A stretch of 64,000 nt of DNA from Candidatus Sphingomonas excrementigallinarum. Lineage in GTDB: Bacteria > Pseudomonadota > Alphaproteobacteria > Sphingomonadales > Sphingomonadaceae. The first letter of the stretch is position 1. Each line of letters begins with the position of its first letter. The notes beneath the pieces were generated by a model. That model had not been told where the DNA came from and did no database searches. It saw only the letters and a program-made list of their open reading frames with translations. Positions 9,909 to 17,994 of this stretch are shown here, in pieces. The stretch is from NCBI GenBank assembly GCA_019112965.1, contig DXIH01000152.1, forward strand, positions 54,073-118,072, read 5' to 3'. Both the position numbers and the translations under genes were made by a program.

Positions 9909-9937
9909 TATAGGGTGATAGACCTCGACGCGATCCG

Positions 9938-10426
9938 TCAGGCGGCCTTTGCCCAGAGCGTGCACTGCGCGTCGTCGTACTGGACGCCCGGCCGCATGAC
10001 CTGCCGGGTCAGCCACGTGCTGGCGCGTTCGATGCCGTCGCTCAGATCGTCGGCGGGCTTGCCGTCGATGTGCACGATCTCCCGCGGAGCGAGCCGGAAA
10101 TGCCCGCGCACATGAGCCTGCGGCAGGATCAGCCCCCGGTTGCCCGACTTCGACTGCCACAGGCGGCAGCCGCTCTGGATGTGGCAACGGCCATCGCGCG
10201 GCAGGAACATCGTGATCCCGGTCAGCGCCGGGGTCGGTCCGGTGCGATATTCGAGGTGCAGGACGTCGGCGTCGGTCTCGACCGCGTGACGGCCCATCTT
10301 GATCTGGTCCTCGATCTCGAGCGGATCGCCACCGGTGATGGCAACGCCGGGCTTGAGCTTGCGGGTACCGAGCAGCAGCTTCACGACGGCGCGGGTGACG
10401 GCGGCTTCGAAGGTCGGGGTGTTCAT
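9938..10426 (-). CDS. Hypothetical protein, 162 aa
   Basis: Not recognised. The start ATG at 10426 has AAGGAG eight bases upstream, so the open frame further upstream (to 10561) is not used. The protein begins MNTPTFEAAVTRAVVKLLLGTRK and has no signal peptide, membrane segment or obvious catalytic motif. It shows alternating short strands, e.g. ALTGITMFLPRDGRCHIQSG. It is the last of a minus-strand group (11376 to 9938) just inside the island. No function is proposed. Confidence 0.65.
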   Translation of the reverse strand: MNTPTFEAAVTRAVVKLLLGTRKLKPGVAITGGDPLEIEDQIKMGRHAVETDADVLHLEYRTGPTPALTGITMFLPRDGRCHIQSGCRLWQSKSGNRGLILPQAHVRGHFRLAPREIVHIDGKPADDLSDGIERASTWLTRQVMRPGVQYDDAQCTLWAKAA

Positions 10427-10485
10427 CTCGATTTCTCCTTGTTTCATCCCCCATTTCCGGGGGCACATTCTCGTGTTCGCTGATC

Positions 10486-11004
10486 TCAACCCTGTTCTGT
10501 CCGCCGGCAGGCGCGGACTATCTCGGCGGCGGCTCGCTCGAGCCCGGTCACCCGCTCCCACCCGCTGTTCCAGGGAGCGGGCATCGACACCTCCAACCCG
10601 TGCCGTGTGATCCCGACGAAGAGGTCCGGACGTGCCGGCACGAGGTGCAGGCCGCCATCGGCATCGCGGTAGAAGCTCAAATCCTGCACCAGGATCGGTC
10701 CGGTGACCGAGTGAAGCGCGACATCGGCCCGCACCGGCTCGAGGATTTCGGGGTGGAAACCGTGCCGGATCAGCACCACGTCACGCTTGCGGGTCGCGGC
10801 ACAGCGCATCACCGCGTCGTCATAAAGACGCTCGGCGACCGGGGTCGCCACGATGATGAGGTTGTTTTCGAGCGACTCCACGCCGCCTGGCAGGCCGGTG
10901 TTGCCCGCGTAGGGGTACGGCTCGTCGGGAGCGAGTGCGGTCAGAACATAGTTGAGGAGCGCGACCGAGGTCGTCGGCAGCGTGTCATGGAGGGTCAAAT
11001 GCAT
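10486..11004 (-). CDS. Hypothetical protein, 172 aa
   Basis: Not recognised. Starts MHLTLHDTLPTTSVALLNYVLTALAP; no signal peptide or membrane segment. It contains hydrophobic strands (NNLIIVATPV, RDVVLIRHGF) and ends in a basic helix (AAAEIVRACRRTEQG). It sits 59 bp upstream of the 9938-10426 gene on the same strand, and the two probably share a transcript. Cytoplasmic; function unknown. Confidence 0.6.
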   Translation of the reverse strand: MHLTLHDTLPTTSVALLNYVLTALAPDEPYPYAGNTGLPGGVESLENNLIIVATPVAERLYDDAVMRCAATRKRDVVLIRHGFHPEILEPVRADVALHSVTGPILVQDLSFYRDADGGLHLVPARPDLFVGITRHGLEVSMPAPWNSGWERVTGLERAAAEIVRACRRTEQG

Positions 11005-11067
11005 GGGGGTACCTGCGCAGCAGCTTGATCCCCGGACCGGCTGGTCCGGATCAGGCCCCTTCGATTT

Positions 11068-11376
11068 TCATTTCTCTTCAGGGCTTCGCTCGGCCCCGGC
11101 CGATTGTCCCCTCTTCACGCGGCAGCGATCGCGGCCATCGCGGAAAAGAGCGTTGCCAATCACGGCATAGGCCCAGCCATCGAAGGTTCGCGCGCTATCC
11201 GCGATGGTGCCGGAGCGATGGATCGCGGCAGCCGGGCAATAGACTTCAGCCATGGCCGGCACCCAGCCGGCGATGCTGCCGGCGGGCTGACGTTGCCACC
11301 ACTGCCCGGCGAACAGGGCGGTCAGTAGCAGGATGGCGCTCACGCGGAAAACCAACGGAAAGCTGCGTCGCTTCAT
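11068..11376 (-). CDS. Small secreted or membrane-anchored protein, 102 aa
   Basis: The start is set by GGAGG eight bases before ATG. Residues 1-26 (MKRRSFPLVFRVSAILLLTALFAGQWW) have two basic residues and one hydrophobic stretch, reading as a signal peptide or an N-terminal anchor. The rest is short, with a lone Cys (VYCPAAAI) and a charged tail. First gene of the minus-strand trio at the left of the island. Function unknown. Confidence 0.6.
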   Translation of the reverse strand: MKRRSFPLVFRVSAILLLTALFAGQWWQRQPAGSIAGWVPAMAEVYCPAAAIHRSGTIADSARTFDGWAYAVIGNALFRDGRDRCRVKRGQSAGAERSPEEK

Positions 11377-11786
11377 TTTCTTTCCTCCAGCAGATTGTCG
11401 CTGCTGAAGAGGCTAAGCGTCTCAAAATATGGCGGATTGTGCAGTCATAAGCCGCCCAGCTTGCCGCATGTTGCAGCAATCCGAACGTCGTTCCTGCACG
11501 GCGGGGCTTGGTTCGTTAACGGGTTCCGCTTACACCAGCCACGTTCGTCAGCAGGCGGACCGAGGCGTCAGAACCTCGTCGATAAGTAGCCGAATGCCCG
11601 GCCCGAACCAGTTTCGGCCGGGGAGCGGGCGTGCATGTCCAAGGCACCTTCGGGGGCCCAAAGACGCTCGCGCCTGTCTTATCGCGGGTTCTGAATCCCC
11701 GGCTCACGGGCCGGCATCGCCTCGTTTTCAGATGGGGCGGTGCCGCCGGCTGGGGAAGCCAAGCATCGCCCGAAACGGGGGTGCGT
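11377..11786. other. 410-bp divergent intergenic region
   Basis: Lies between the divergent genes starting at 11376 (minus) and 11787 (plus). Short frames here have no ribosome-binding site or protein-like composition. It must carry both promoters, but no clear -35/-10 pair or repeat was found. Confidence 0.5.
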
Positions 11787-14033
11787 ATGGTTGCGGGACA
11801 CAGCCGCCAGTGGCGGAAAACATTTCAAACATCATCGGTGATCTCGGCAGCGATGCTGCTCGCGGCCTGTGGCGGCGGTGGCGTGGCTTCGTCAGGGTCG
11901 ATCCCGACGCCTGCACCCACGCCGACGCCCAATCCAACACCGACGCCATCCCCCACACCGACACCGCCGCCCAGCGCGGCGGATAGCGCCGAGTATAAGG
12001 CGTCTGCCGCTGTGGTCGGCGCGAAAGCGGCTTATGCCTATGACAAGGGCATCACCGGCAAGGGCATGACCATCGCGGTCATCGACACTGGCATCGCCAC
12101 CACCGGCGCCGAGTTCGCCGGCCGCATCTCGCCCGACAGCAAGACGTTCGAGAGCCGGATCGCCCGCTGCGCTACCTGTGCACCGGAGACGGTGACCTTC
12201 CCGCTGGACGATGTGCAGGGCCATGGCACCGAGGTCGCCTCAGTCGCGCTGGCCGCCAGGAACGGCTCGGGCGTGCACGGGGTCGCCTATGACGCCACAC
12301 TGCTCGCCCTCAAGATCGCCGGCCCCGATCTCAAAGGCGTCACCGCGACCTCCGTCATCAAGGAGGCGGACAGCGCTAATCCGATGAATATCGCCCCGGC
12401 GATTGCCTATGCGGTGGAGAAAGGCGCGTTTGTCATCTCGCTGAGCCTGAACGGCGGGGCAGCCGGTCAGGCGGCGACCGAACAACGCAACGCGATGGAC
12501 GGCGTCGCCAAAGCCGACCGGCTGCTCGTACAGTCCGTCTCCAACTTTATCGACGACAAGAGTGCCGCACCCGGCACGATCACCCGCAACCTTGTCGGCA
12601 GCAGTTTGGAAAACAAGGACAATTTCCTGTTCGGCATCCGGGTCGACAGTGCGCTGCGACCGCCGAGCGGCAATGGCCTGCCCGGCGAGCTTGCCGACCG
12701 CACGCTCGCGGTAGTCGCGACGAACGTCAGCGTCGTCGGCAAGGACGGACAAATCACCACGGTCACGGGCAACAGCTTCGCCGCCCCCGCGATCGCCGGG
12801 GCGGCCGCGCTGCTCAAGCAGTACTGGCCGCAACTCGGCGGCAAGGCGATCTCACGCATCCTGCTCGATACCGCCACCGACCTCGGCGACAAGGGTGCAG
12901 ACCAGATCTTCGGCGTTGGCTTGCTCAACATCGAAGCGGCGATGAATGCGCAGGCGCCCGCCAGTGCCTTTGCCGCCGCCGACATGGTGCTGGCACGTTA
13001 TTCCTCGCTCAGCCTGTCAGGACCGTTCGGTGGCGGTGTCCAACTAGCCGATGCCGTGACCCGCATGACGGTGTTCGACCGCTATGGCCGCGACTTCGCC
13101 ATGACTGGCACCACCGGGCCACGGAGCCGGGGTTCGGGGTTGCTGGCGGCTGCGATGCTGGGAACGATCGATCCACCGTGGCTGGCCGCCACGGCCAACG
13201 ACGCAAAGTTCGGTTTCACTTCCGCCGCCACCGGGCCATGGGCCGCGGCGCGTTCCGGCCGCCCGGCCACCTTCGCCTTCTCGCCTGCCGCAGGCCAGAC
13301 CGTCAGCGTCAGCGCCAATGTCGGGATCGGACAAGGTGCTGGCATCGCCGGTTCTGCCTTGCGTGGTGTCGTCGCCGCGCCGGTCGGCATGTCATCGTCG
13401 TGGAGTGGTGACGGCTGGTCTGCGGCCTTTGCATCAGGCGTATCGCGCGACGGCCGCTCTGCTTTGCGCAGCGTGACCTTCGCGACGCCGCTGGGACTCG
13501 GTGTCGAACTGTCCGACCTGACCGAACGAGGTCAGGTGCTGGGTATGCGGGGGCCGGCTGGCTTTGCTCTCTTGGGCAGCCGAACGACGCTGGTTACCCT
13601 GACCGCCAGCCGAACCGTTGCTGGCGTCCTGCTGTCGGGACGGGCCACGGCCGCCGCCACTCGGGTCGCTGGCGGATCGGACCTGCTGCGCTTCACCGGA
13701 CCGATGACCGGGACGGCCTTCGCGCTCGACGCCGCGCATCGCCTCGGCGGCGGTACCGTCACATTCGGACTGTCATCACCGCTCCGGCTGGAACGAGCAC
13801 GGGCGGTGGTCGAGGCGCCAATCGCCTATGACCTGATGACCGGCGTGCTCGCCACCCGCCTCACCACCGTCGACCTGACACCGACCGCGCGCGAGATGGA
13901 CGTCGAGCTCGGCTGGTCGGCCGCGCTGTCGCCCACCTCCTCGTTGCGGCTAGGCGTCGCCCACGCCTTCGACGCCGGGCACGTCGCCGGCGCGCAGGAC
14001 ACAGCAGGTTTCATCGCGCTGGTGCTGCGATGA
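11787..14033 (+). CDS. Subtilase (S8) lipoprotein autotransporter
   Basis: A 748-residue surface protease. Residues 1-27 are a signal peptide and C28 the lipidated Cys of LLAAC. Residues 39-62 are a Pro-Thr linker. The S8 domain follows with D100 (AVIDTG), H146 (GHGTEV) and S330 (GNSFAAPAIAG). From about residue 420 the sequence is rich in alternating strands and ends FIALVLR, as in an autotransporter barrel. Lipoprotein S8 autotransporters are known (NalP, SphB1). The start ATG 11787 follows GGGG; GTG 11781 is possible. The frame is open back to 11631 but that part is not signal-like. It is the largest gene in the left part of the island. Confidence 0.85.
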   Translation: MVAGHSRQWRKTFQTSSVISAAMLLAACGGGGVASSGSIPTPAPTPTPNPTPTPSPTPTPPPSAADSAEYKASAAVVGAKAAYAYDKGITGKGMTIAVIDTGIATTGAEFAGRISPDSKTFESRIARCATCAPETVTFPLDDVQGHGTEVASVALAARNGSGVHGVAYDATLLALKIAGPDLKGVTATSVIKEADSANPMNIAPAIAYAVEKGAFVISLSLNGGAAGQAATEQRNAMDGVAKADRLLVQSVSNFIDDKSAAPGTITRNLVGSSLENKDNFLFGIRVDSALRPPSGNGLPGELADRTLAVVATNVSVVGKDGQITTVTGNSFAAPAIAGAAALLKQYWPQLGGKAISRILLDTATDLGDKGADQIFGVGLLNIEAAMNAQAPASAFAAADMVLARYSSLSLSGPFGGGVQLADAVTRMTVFDRYGRDFAMTGTTGPRSRGSGLLAAAMLGTIDPPWLAATANDAKFGFTSAATGPWAAARSGRPATFAFSPAAGQTVSVSANVGIGQGAGIAGSALRGVVAAPVGMSSSWSGDGWSAAFASGVSRDGRSALRSVTFATPLGLGVELSDLTERGQVLGMRGPAGFALLGSRTTLVTLTASRTVAGVLLSGRATAAATRVAGGSDLLRFTGPMTGTAFALDAAHRLGGGTVTFGLSSPLRLERARAVVEAPIAYDLMTGVLATRLTTVDLTPTAREMDVELGWSAALSPTSSLRLGVAHAFDAGHVAGAQDTAGFIALVLR

Positions 14034-14164
14034 GGCTCGCCGTCCGGGCCCGCTCGCCACCAGCAAGCCCAGCCCAACCGTAGCGACACACTCCACGACG
14101 GACGTGCCACGCCGGGATGCATCTCGGTGAACGAACCCGCACGTCCAGACCACAAGGACGCAAT

Positions 14165-14833
14165 ATGATGACGAAGATCACCGCCACCGCCGCGCTGGCG
14201 CTGCTCACCGCCTGTGGATCGGCCTCGGTTGCCGAACAGGAGGCCGCCGCACAGGCCAGGACCGCGGCCGCACCGCTGACGATCGCGGGCATCCGCATCG
14301 GCATGACCGCGCCCGAGGTGCAGGCGACGCTTGTCCGTACCGGATGGAAGGTCGAGACGTCGGCGGGCGAGGATTGGGCCGCGACCGTCGACCATGAGGC
14401 CAAGCGGCAGCGGGGCGTCTTCCCGATCGAGGAGCCGAAACACGGTGTCGCGGTGCTGAACGCGACCAAGGGCAACGAGAGCCTGATCGTAGAATTCCAG
14501 CCGATGCCGACCAGTGACGCCGTCAGGCTCGTCAAATATGTCGCGCCTGCCGCCGGACGGACGCCCGAGCAGATCGCTGCCGAGATGGTGAAGCGCTACG
14601 GCAAGCCCGAAACCTCGCAGGTTGCCGCCTCCATCTACGAGGCGAACTGGTGCACGGGCGGCGACCGGTGCCGCCAGATCTGGGGCAATCCGCATCAGGG
14701 TCTTGCGGCCAAGCTCGACGTCTATGGCAAGCTGAACATCTCCCTGTCGCAAGGCGTGGCAGCGGAGCGGGCATGGCAGAATGCGGTCAGCCGTGCGGTC
14801 GGTGGAGGTATGACAGCGAAATCGTCATTCTGA
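14165..14833 (+). CDS. Putative lipoprotein, 222 aa
   Basis: Starts MMTKITATAALALLTACGS with a lipobox (LTAC), so it is likely lipid-anchored. AAGGA lies eight bases before the ATG at 14165, which rules out the longer frame from 14117. The mature part has a helix-strand pattern (GIRIGMTAPEVQATLVRTGWK) that resembles small periplasmic proteins in which a GMT motif is followed by an amphipathic helix, and four Cys in all (two at NWCTGGDRCRQIW) that could form a disulphide. It follows the S8 protease by 131 bp. Function unknown. Confidence 0.68.
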   Translation: MMTKITATAALALLTACGSASVAEQEAAAQARTAAAPLTIAGIRIGMTAPEVQATLVRTGWKVETSAGEDWAATVDHEAKRQRGVFPIEEPKHGVAVLNATKGNESLIVEFQPMPTSDAVRLVKYVAPAAGRTPEQIAAEMVKRYGKPETSQVAASIYEANWCTGGDRCRQIWGNPHQGLAAKLDVYGKLNISLSQGVAAERAWQNAVSRAVGGGMTAKSSF

Positions 14834-14860
14834 CGAGCCGTACCTCCCAGCGGTCAATTC

Positions 14861-14891
14861 GATGGACGGGGCGCTGATCGCCCCGTCCATC
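14861..14891. terminator. Bidirectional hairpin terminator
   Basis: Perfect 13-bp stem (GATGGACGGGGCG / CGCCCCGTCCATC) with a 5-nt loop between the convergent genes ending at 14833 and 14945. There is no U tract. Confidence 0.75.
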
Positions 14892-14944
14892 GCCGTGGAT
14901 CGATGCTGCACGCTGCATGGAGCCACACCACAATATCACACTGT

Positions 14945-15571
14945 TCATTGCCCCAACGTCAGGGCCCAGCGTGCGGAGAAATCCGCCCAATCCTCTGCCC
15001 ACATGGCATGCTCGCTTTCGGCAAGGTCGGGATGCGTGGGCCCCCACCCGGACGCCCGGTGGGTGCGACCAAGCACGATGGCATGGGCGTGCGGGGCTTC
15101 CTCCGCCAGCTGATCGCACGGCGCGTGAGCGACCACGAGACTGGTCAGGCGGCGTTCCCGGCCGAACCGCAAGGCCGCATAGGAAAGCACAGCCCCAAAC
15201 GCGTCATGCACGGGCACGTCACGGTCGCACGGGAAGGTGAAGACCGCGCCCAGAAGCTTCTGATGCGGCTGAACCGCCGCGTCATAGTCGCCAAACAGCC
15301 GCCCGATGGATGTGACGTCCGGCACGCCGGGTGCCGGGATGATCCGGTAGTCGCGGGCCGTTACCGGCCAGCGGCACGCCGTCCTCGGCGTATCCTCGAC
15401 AGGCTTGACGGGATTGAGCTTGGCGAAGGCGATCTGGCTCATCGTATTATCCAGTCCGCTGCGCCGCGGCCGGACAAGGCCAAAGCCGATGCCGCGACCG
15501 GCCTCGGCGCGGACATCGAAAAGCCGGTCGGCGACGGCGCCAGGCGCCAGCCATTCGGGAGGTGTGATCAC
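14945..15571 (-). CDS. Hypothetical protein with PHAHAIVL motif, 208 aa
   Basis: Not firmly recognised. It has no signal peptide. The segment PCDQLAEEAPHAHAIVLGR places two His one residue apart in a hydrophobic strand, as in the HUH motif of MobA/MobL-type relaxases (NPHAHIM), but the N-terminal catalytic Tyr region of a relaxase was not found. Its start overlaps the stop of the upstream gene by 4 bp (ATGA), so the two are coupled. Its place beside an origin-like region makes a DNA-processing role thinkable; this is weak inference. Confidence 0.6.
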   Translation of the reverse strand: MITPPEWLAPGAVADRLFDVRAEAGRGIGFGLVRPRRSGLDNTMSQIAFAKLNPVKPVEDTPRTACRWPVTARDYRIIPAPGVPDVTSIGRLFGDYDAAVQPHQKLLGAVFTFPCDRDVPVHDAFGAVLSYAALRFGRERRLTSLVVAHAPCDQLAEEAPHAHAIVLGRTHRASGWGPTHPDLAESEHAMWAEDWADFSARWALTLGQ

Positions 15572-16074
15572 TTCGTCCCTCCCGGGAAGATGCCGGACAG
15601 AAGCGCGCGACCGTCGGCCAGTTCCGCTCGCCGGTCGACTTCGCTATCCCATGGCGCGCATTCGCAACCGCGAAGCCCTACCGGCAGCAGGGCAAAGCAC
15701 GTGCTTCCTGGCTCCGGGGCAACGAAATAGCATGATGCCCCGGCGCCCAAAAAGAGGCTCAGTCCGGATGAGTAAACCGGATCGTTGCCAGCGAGCATGA
15801 CCGCGAAGGTGATGTCGTCGACGCCATTCGGCGAGGCAAGCGCGACCAGCGCATCGGCATCATATGCCCGGACGAGTTCCGCGACGTCTCGGCGGGCGGG
15901 CGGCACGATTGCAGGGACGATCACCAATCGCGCTGCGGCTGCGTGGAGATAGTGCCGCAGCCGGGTGGCGGGCATCGAACCCGCATCCGGATCGACGGGA
16001 AAGCGCAGCCCGGCGAGACGCGCAGGGGTAAGGGCAGCGGCGATCGCGACCGCCTCCAGTGTCTTGATGTGCAT
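15568..16074 (-). CDS. Hypothetical protein, 168 aa
   Basis: Not recognised. Begins MHIKTLEAVAIAAALTPARLAG and contains hydrophobic strands (RLVIVPAIVPP, DDITFAVMLAGN) and three Cys (SCYFVAP, STCF, GCECAPW). The first 20 residues are mildly hydrophobic but lack a cleavage site. First gene of a coupled pair (4-bp overlap with 14945-15571). Its start faces the hairpin and repeat region at 16254-16520. Confidence 0.6.
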   Translation of the reverse strand: MHIKTLEAVAIAAALTPARLAGLRFPVDPDAGSMPATRLRHYLHAAAARLVIVPAIVPPARRDVAELVRAYDADALVALASPNGVDDITFAVMLAGNDPVYSSGLSLFLGAGASCYFVAPEPGSTCFALLPVGLRGCECAPWDSEVDRRAELADGRALLSGIFPGGTK

Positions 16075-16253
16075 GTTCGACTTCTATCCATGGGGGGCCG
16101 CGGGCTGTTCGCGGCGATGCTCCCTGGTCATTTCACCTCTCGGCTCAGCCGATCCGCTTTCCGGCCTTTCATCGCCGACCTCGCCGCCATGCGGCGCTTG
16201 GGTGGTCTTGGCGGAGTATGCCCTTGGCCATGCGACCGGTCCCGCCTTCCGGA

Positions 16254-16333
16254 GGCACCGTCATCGCGGTGCCGGCGGACCTGGAGGCGACGCCTCCACC
16301 AGGAGCGCTTGCGCTCCCGGCGCGCATGCGCCG
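16254..16333. repeat. Four adjacent hairpins (origin-like or regulatory structure)
   Basis: Perfect inverted repeats in a row: GGCACCG/CGGTGCC (16254-16273), GGAGGC/GCCTCC (16283-16297, flanked by CCTGG/CCAGG at 16280-16303), GGAGCGC/GCGCTCC (16302-16317), CGGCGC/GCGCCG (16318-16333). An AT-rich repeat TAAAATG/CATTTTA (16341-16373) follows. The whole lies in the 526-bp gap (16075-16600) between divergent genes; no credible gene was found in that gap. Confidence 0.7.
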
Positions 16334-16428
16334 ACGCAGCTAAAATGACACAAAAATGAAATGCGGCATTTTAGCGGTATTGCGCCGCAGTTTCTGTGCG
16401 GCCCTGCATGGGGCCGCTCTGCCTTCTT

Positions 16429-16520
16429 CTGTGAGGGCGCCCACTTCTTTCTGTGAGCTTTCCTCCACCTTTTGTGAGGCTGTGCACGCCGCCCTTATGG
16501 CGGCGTTTACTGCGTGTGAG
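16429..16520 (+). repeat. Spaced TGTGAG boxes (iteron-like)
   Basis: CTGTGAG at 16429 and 16451, TTGTGAG at 16472 and GTGTGAG at 16514. The steps are 22, 21 and 42 bp (two 21s), about two helical turns each. Repeats with this step upstream of a plus-strand gene resemble plasmid iterons or a multi-site operator. Confidence 0.5.
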
Positions 16521-16600
16521 GGTTTGCAAGGCTATGCCTGCATGGTGTCGCGAGCGGCGAGCGTCGGCCGTCCGCCGTCCGCATCGATGGAGCGTCGAGG

Positions 16601-17941
16601 ATGGATCTGAATGCCCTGCTGACCCCGGACGAATTGGCGGCGTATCGGCGTCACATGGCGGGCGGGCAGTACGGTGACGGCAGTCCCGAACAGGAGAAGG
16701 CCGCCGCCGCGAGCATTACCAGAATGCTGAAGCTTTTGGTGACGGAGGCGGGGCGCAACGCCGTTGGAGCCCTGGGCCCCGGACGCGGATCGATCCTATC
16801 GGAGCTGATCGCGGTACTGCTCGGCCCAGCCCCTGATCCGCACGCCTGGATCGAGGCCATCGCCCGTGGCAGCTTCGACCTCACCGGGTACAAGGCCTAT
16901 GGCAAGCGGCCGAAGGCGATCGACGGTAAGCAGCCCGCGATCGGATCGCCAGGTAATTTCCTGCCCCGTCTGCTTGAGCGATACCAGAAGGCGGCGGGCC
17001 ATCGTCCGCCGAACGCACGAGAAATTGCCGATCTGCGGACCGCGCTGGGTATCCTGATCGCGACGTCGCTGCTCAAAGAACTGCACAACGTCACCAATGA
17101 ACGGGCCGCACTCGGCAGTGCTTGGCCGCTCGTCAGCGCCGTCTCCGGGCGACAGCATGCGGAACTCCGTCGGTTCATCGCTGGCTATGGAGACGATCCG
17201 TCATTTCGACATCAGCTCGCAGCTGACATCCAGCGTTCGGTGATCGACTGGGCGAAGCGCCATCCGGGCAAGGTCCTGCCGAAGAACAAGCAGGTAGACA
17301 GCCAGGCACCGCAGACCGACATCGAGCAGCATTTTGCCCATGAGGCGGAATCCGAGGAGCGACGCAAAAACGCGCTGATCGCGTTCGGCAAAATCCTGTT
17401 GTCCGGCGACAGCGAAAACGACGATCCAACGATTGATGCCGTGCTCGGCACTCTCCGTGACGAACCGGCTTACGCCTGGCTGCGCGACATGCCGGGGCAC
17501 CCCGTGCCAGCAGATTACCCCGGTGGCGAGTCACCCATGCCAACCGAGCTGCTGCGGCGATTCATGCCGGTCGCCGCTGGCCCCAGCACGACCGAGCAGG
17601 TTTTGGGACGCGCTGCCATGGCGCCCATCGCGATCATGTCGCCACGCCCTCTACGGCTGACGGAAAGCGAAATGATCAACAAGCGGCTCGATGATCTGGC
17701 GCGGTCCATTCACAGTCACGTCGAGACAAAGGGCCTGCCGCCGATGGAAACCCCCATCGCGCATCTGCCGATGTTCGAGGCGAGCGTCTGTTACTGGTCG
17801 CTCAATCCGGACTGGGAAGCCCGCCAGCCTTGGGAGGCTATCGGCTTCAATCTCCATGCGCCATCCCCGGAGGATGAAGACGCGGCCTACCGATTGTGGG
17901 ACATGGTCACCAGCCGTGCGGAGACAAAGCGAACCATCTGA
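16601..17941 (+). CDS. Hypothetical protein, 446 aa
   Basis: Not recognised. MDLNALLTPDELAAYRRHMAGG starts an all-alpha, charged, cytoplasmic protein without membrane segments. The middle has a polar region (KVLPKNKQVDSQAPQTDIEQHF) and the C-terminal third a Pro-rich stretch (MAPIAIMSPRPLRLTESEM) followed by a compact domain rich in Trp (CYWSLNPDWEARQPWEAIGF). It is the first plus-strand gene after the iteron-like boxes, the usual place for a replication initiator, but no initiator domain was identified. GAGG precedes the ATG closely. Confidence 0.65.
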   Translation: MDLNALLTPDELAAYRRHMAGGQYGDGSPEQEKAAAASITRMLKLLVTEAGRNAVGALGPGRGSILSELIAVLLGPAPDPHAWIEAIARGSFDLTGYKAYGKRPKAIDGKQPAIGSPGNFLPRLLERYQKAAGHRPPNAREIADLRTALGILIATSLLKELHNVTNERAALGSAWPLVSAVSGRQHAELRRFIAGYGDDPSFRHQLAADIQRSVIDWAKRHPGKVLPKNKQVDSQAPQTDIEQHFAHEAESEERRKNALIAFGKILLSGDSENDDPTIDAVLGTLRDEPAYAWLRDMPGHPVPADYPGGESPMPTELLRRFMPVAAGPSTTEQVLGRAAMAPIAIMSPRPLRLTESEMINKRLDDLARSIHSHVETKGLPPMETPIAHLPMFEASVCYWSLNPDWEARQPWEAIGFNLHAPSPEDEDAAYRLWDMVTSRAETKRTI

Positions 17942-17994
17942 CGACGTCGTCGCGGCGCTAGGGATATTGGCGTCGCGGCTGGTGTTACCTATTG

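Noticed and set aside
11896-11980. Short tandem repeat in DNA (CCGACGCC-like units)
   Set aside because: It encodes the Pro-Thr linker of the S8 protease; codon repetition explains it.
11429-11986. 185-codon plus-strand frame before the S8 protease
   Set aside because: No start signal, low-complexity Arg/Pro composition, and it runs into the protease gene in another frame.
16075-16360. Frames of 127-138 codons in the gap before the 446-aa gene
   Set aside because: They begin inside the neighbouring gene's opposite strand and cross the hairpin array; no ribosome site.
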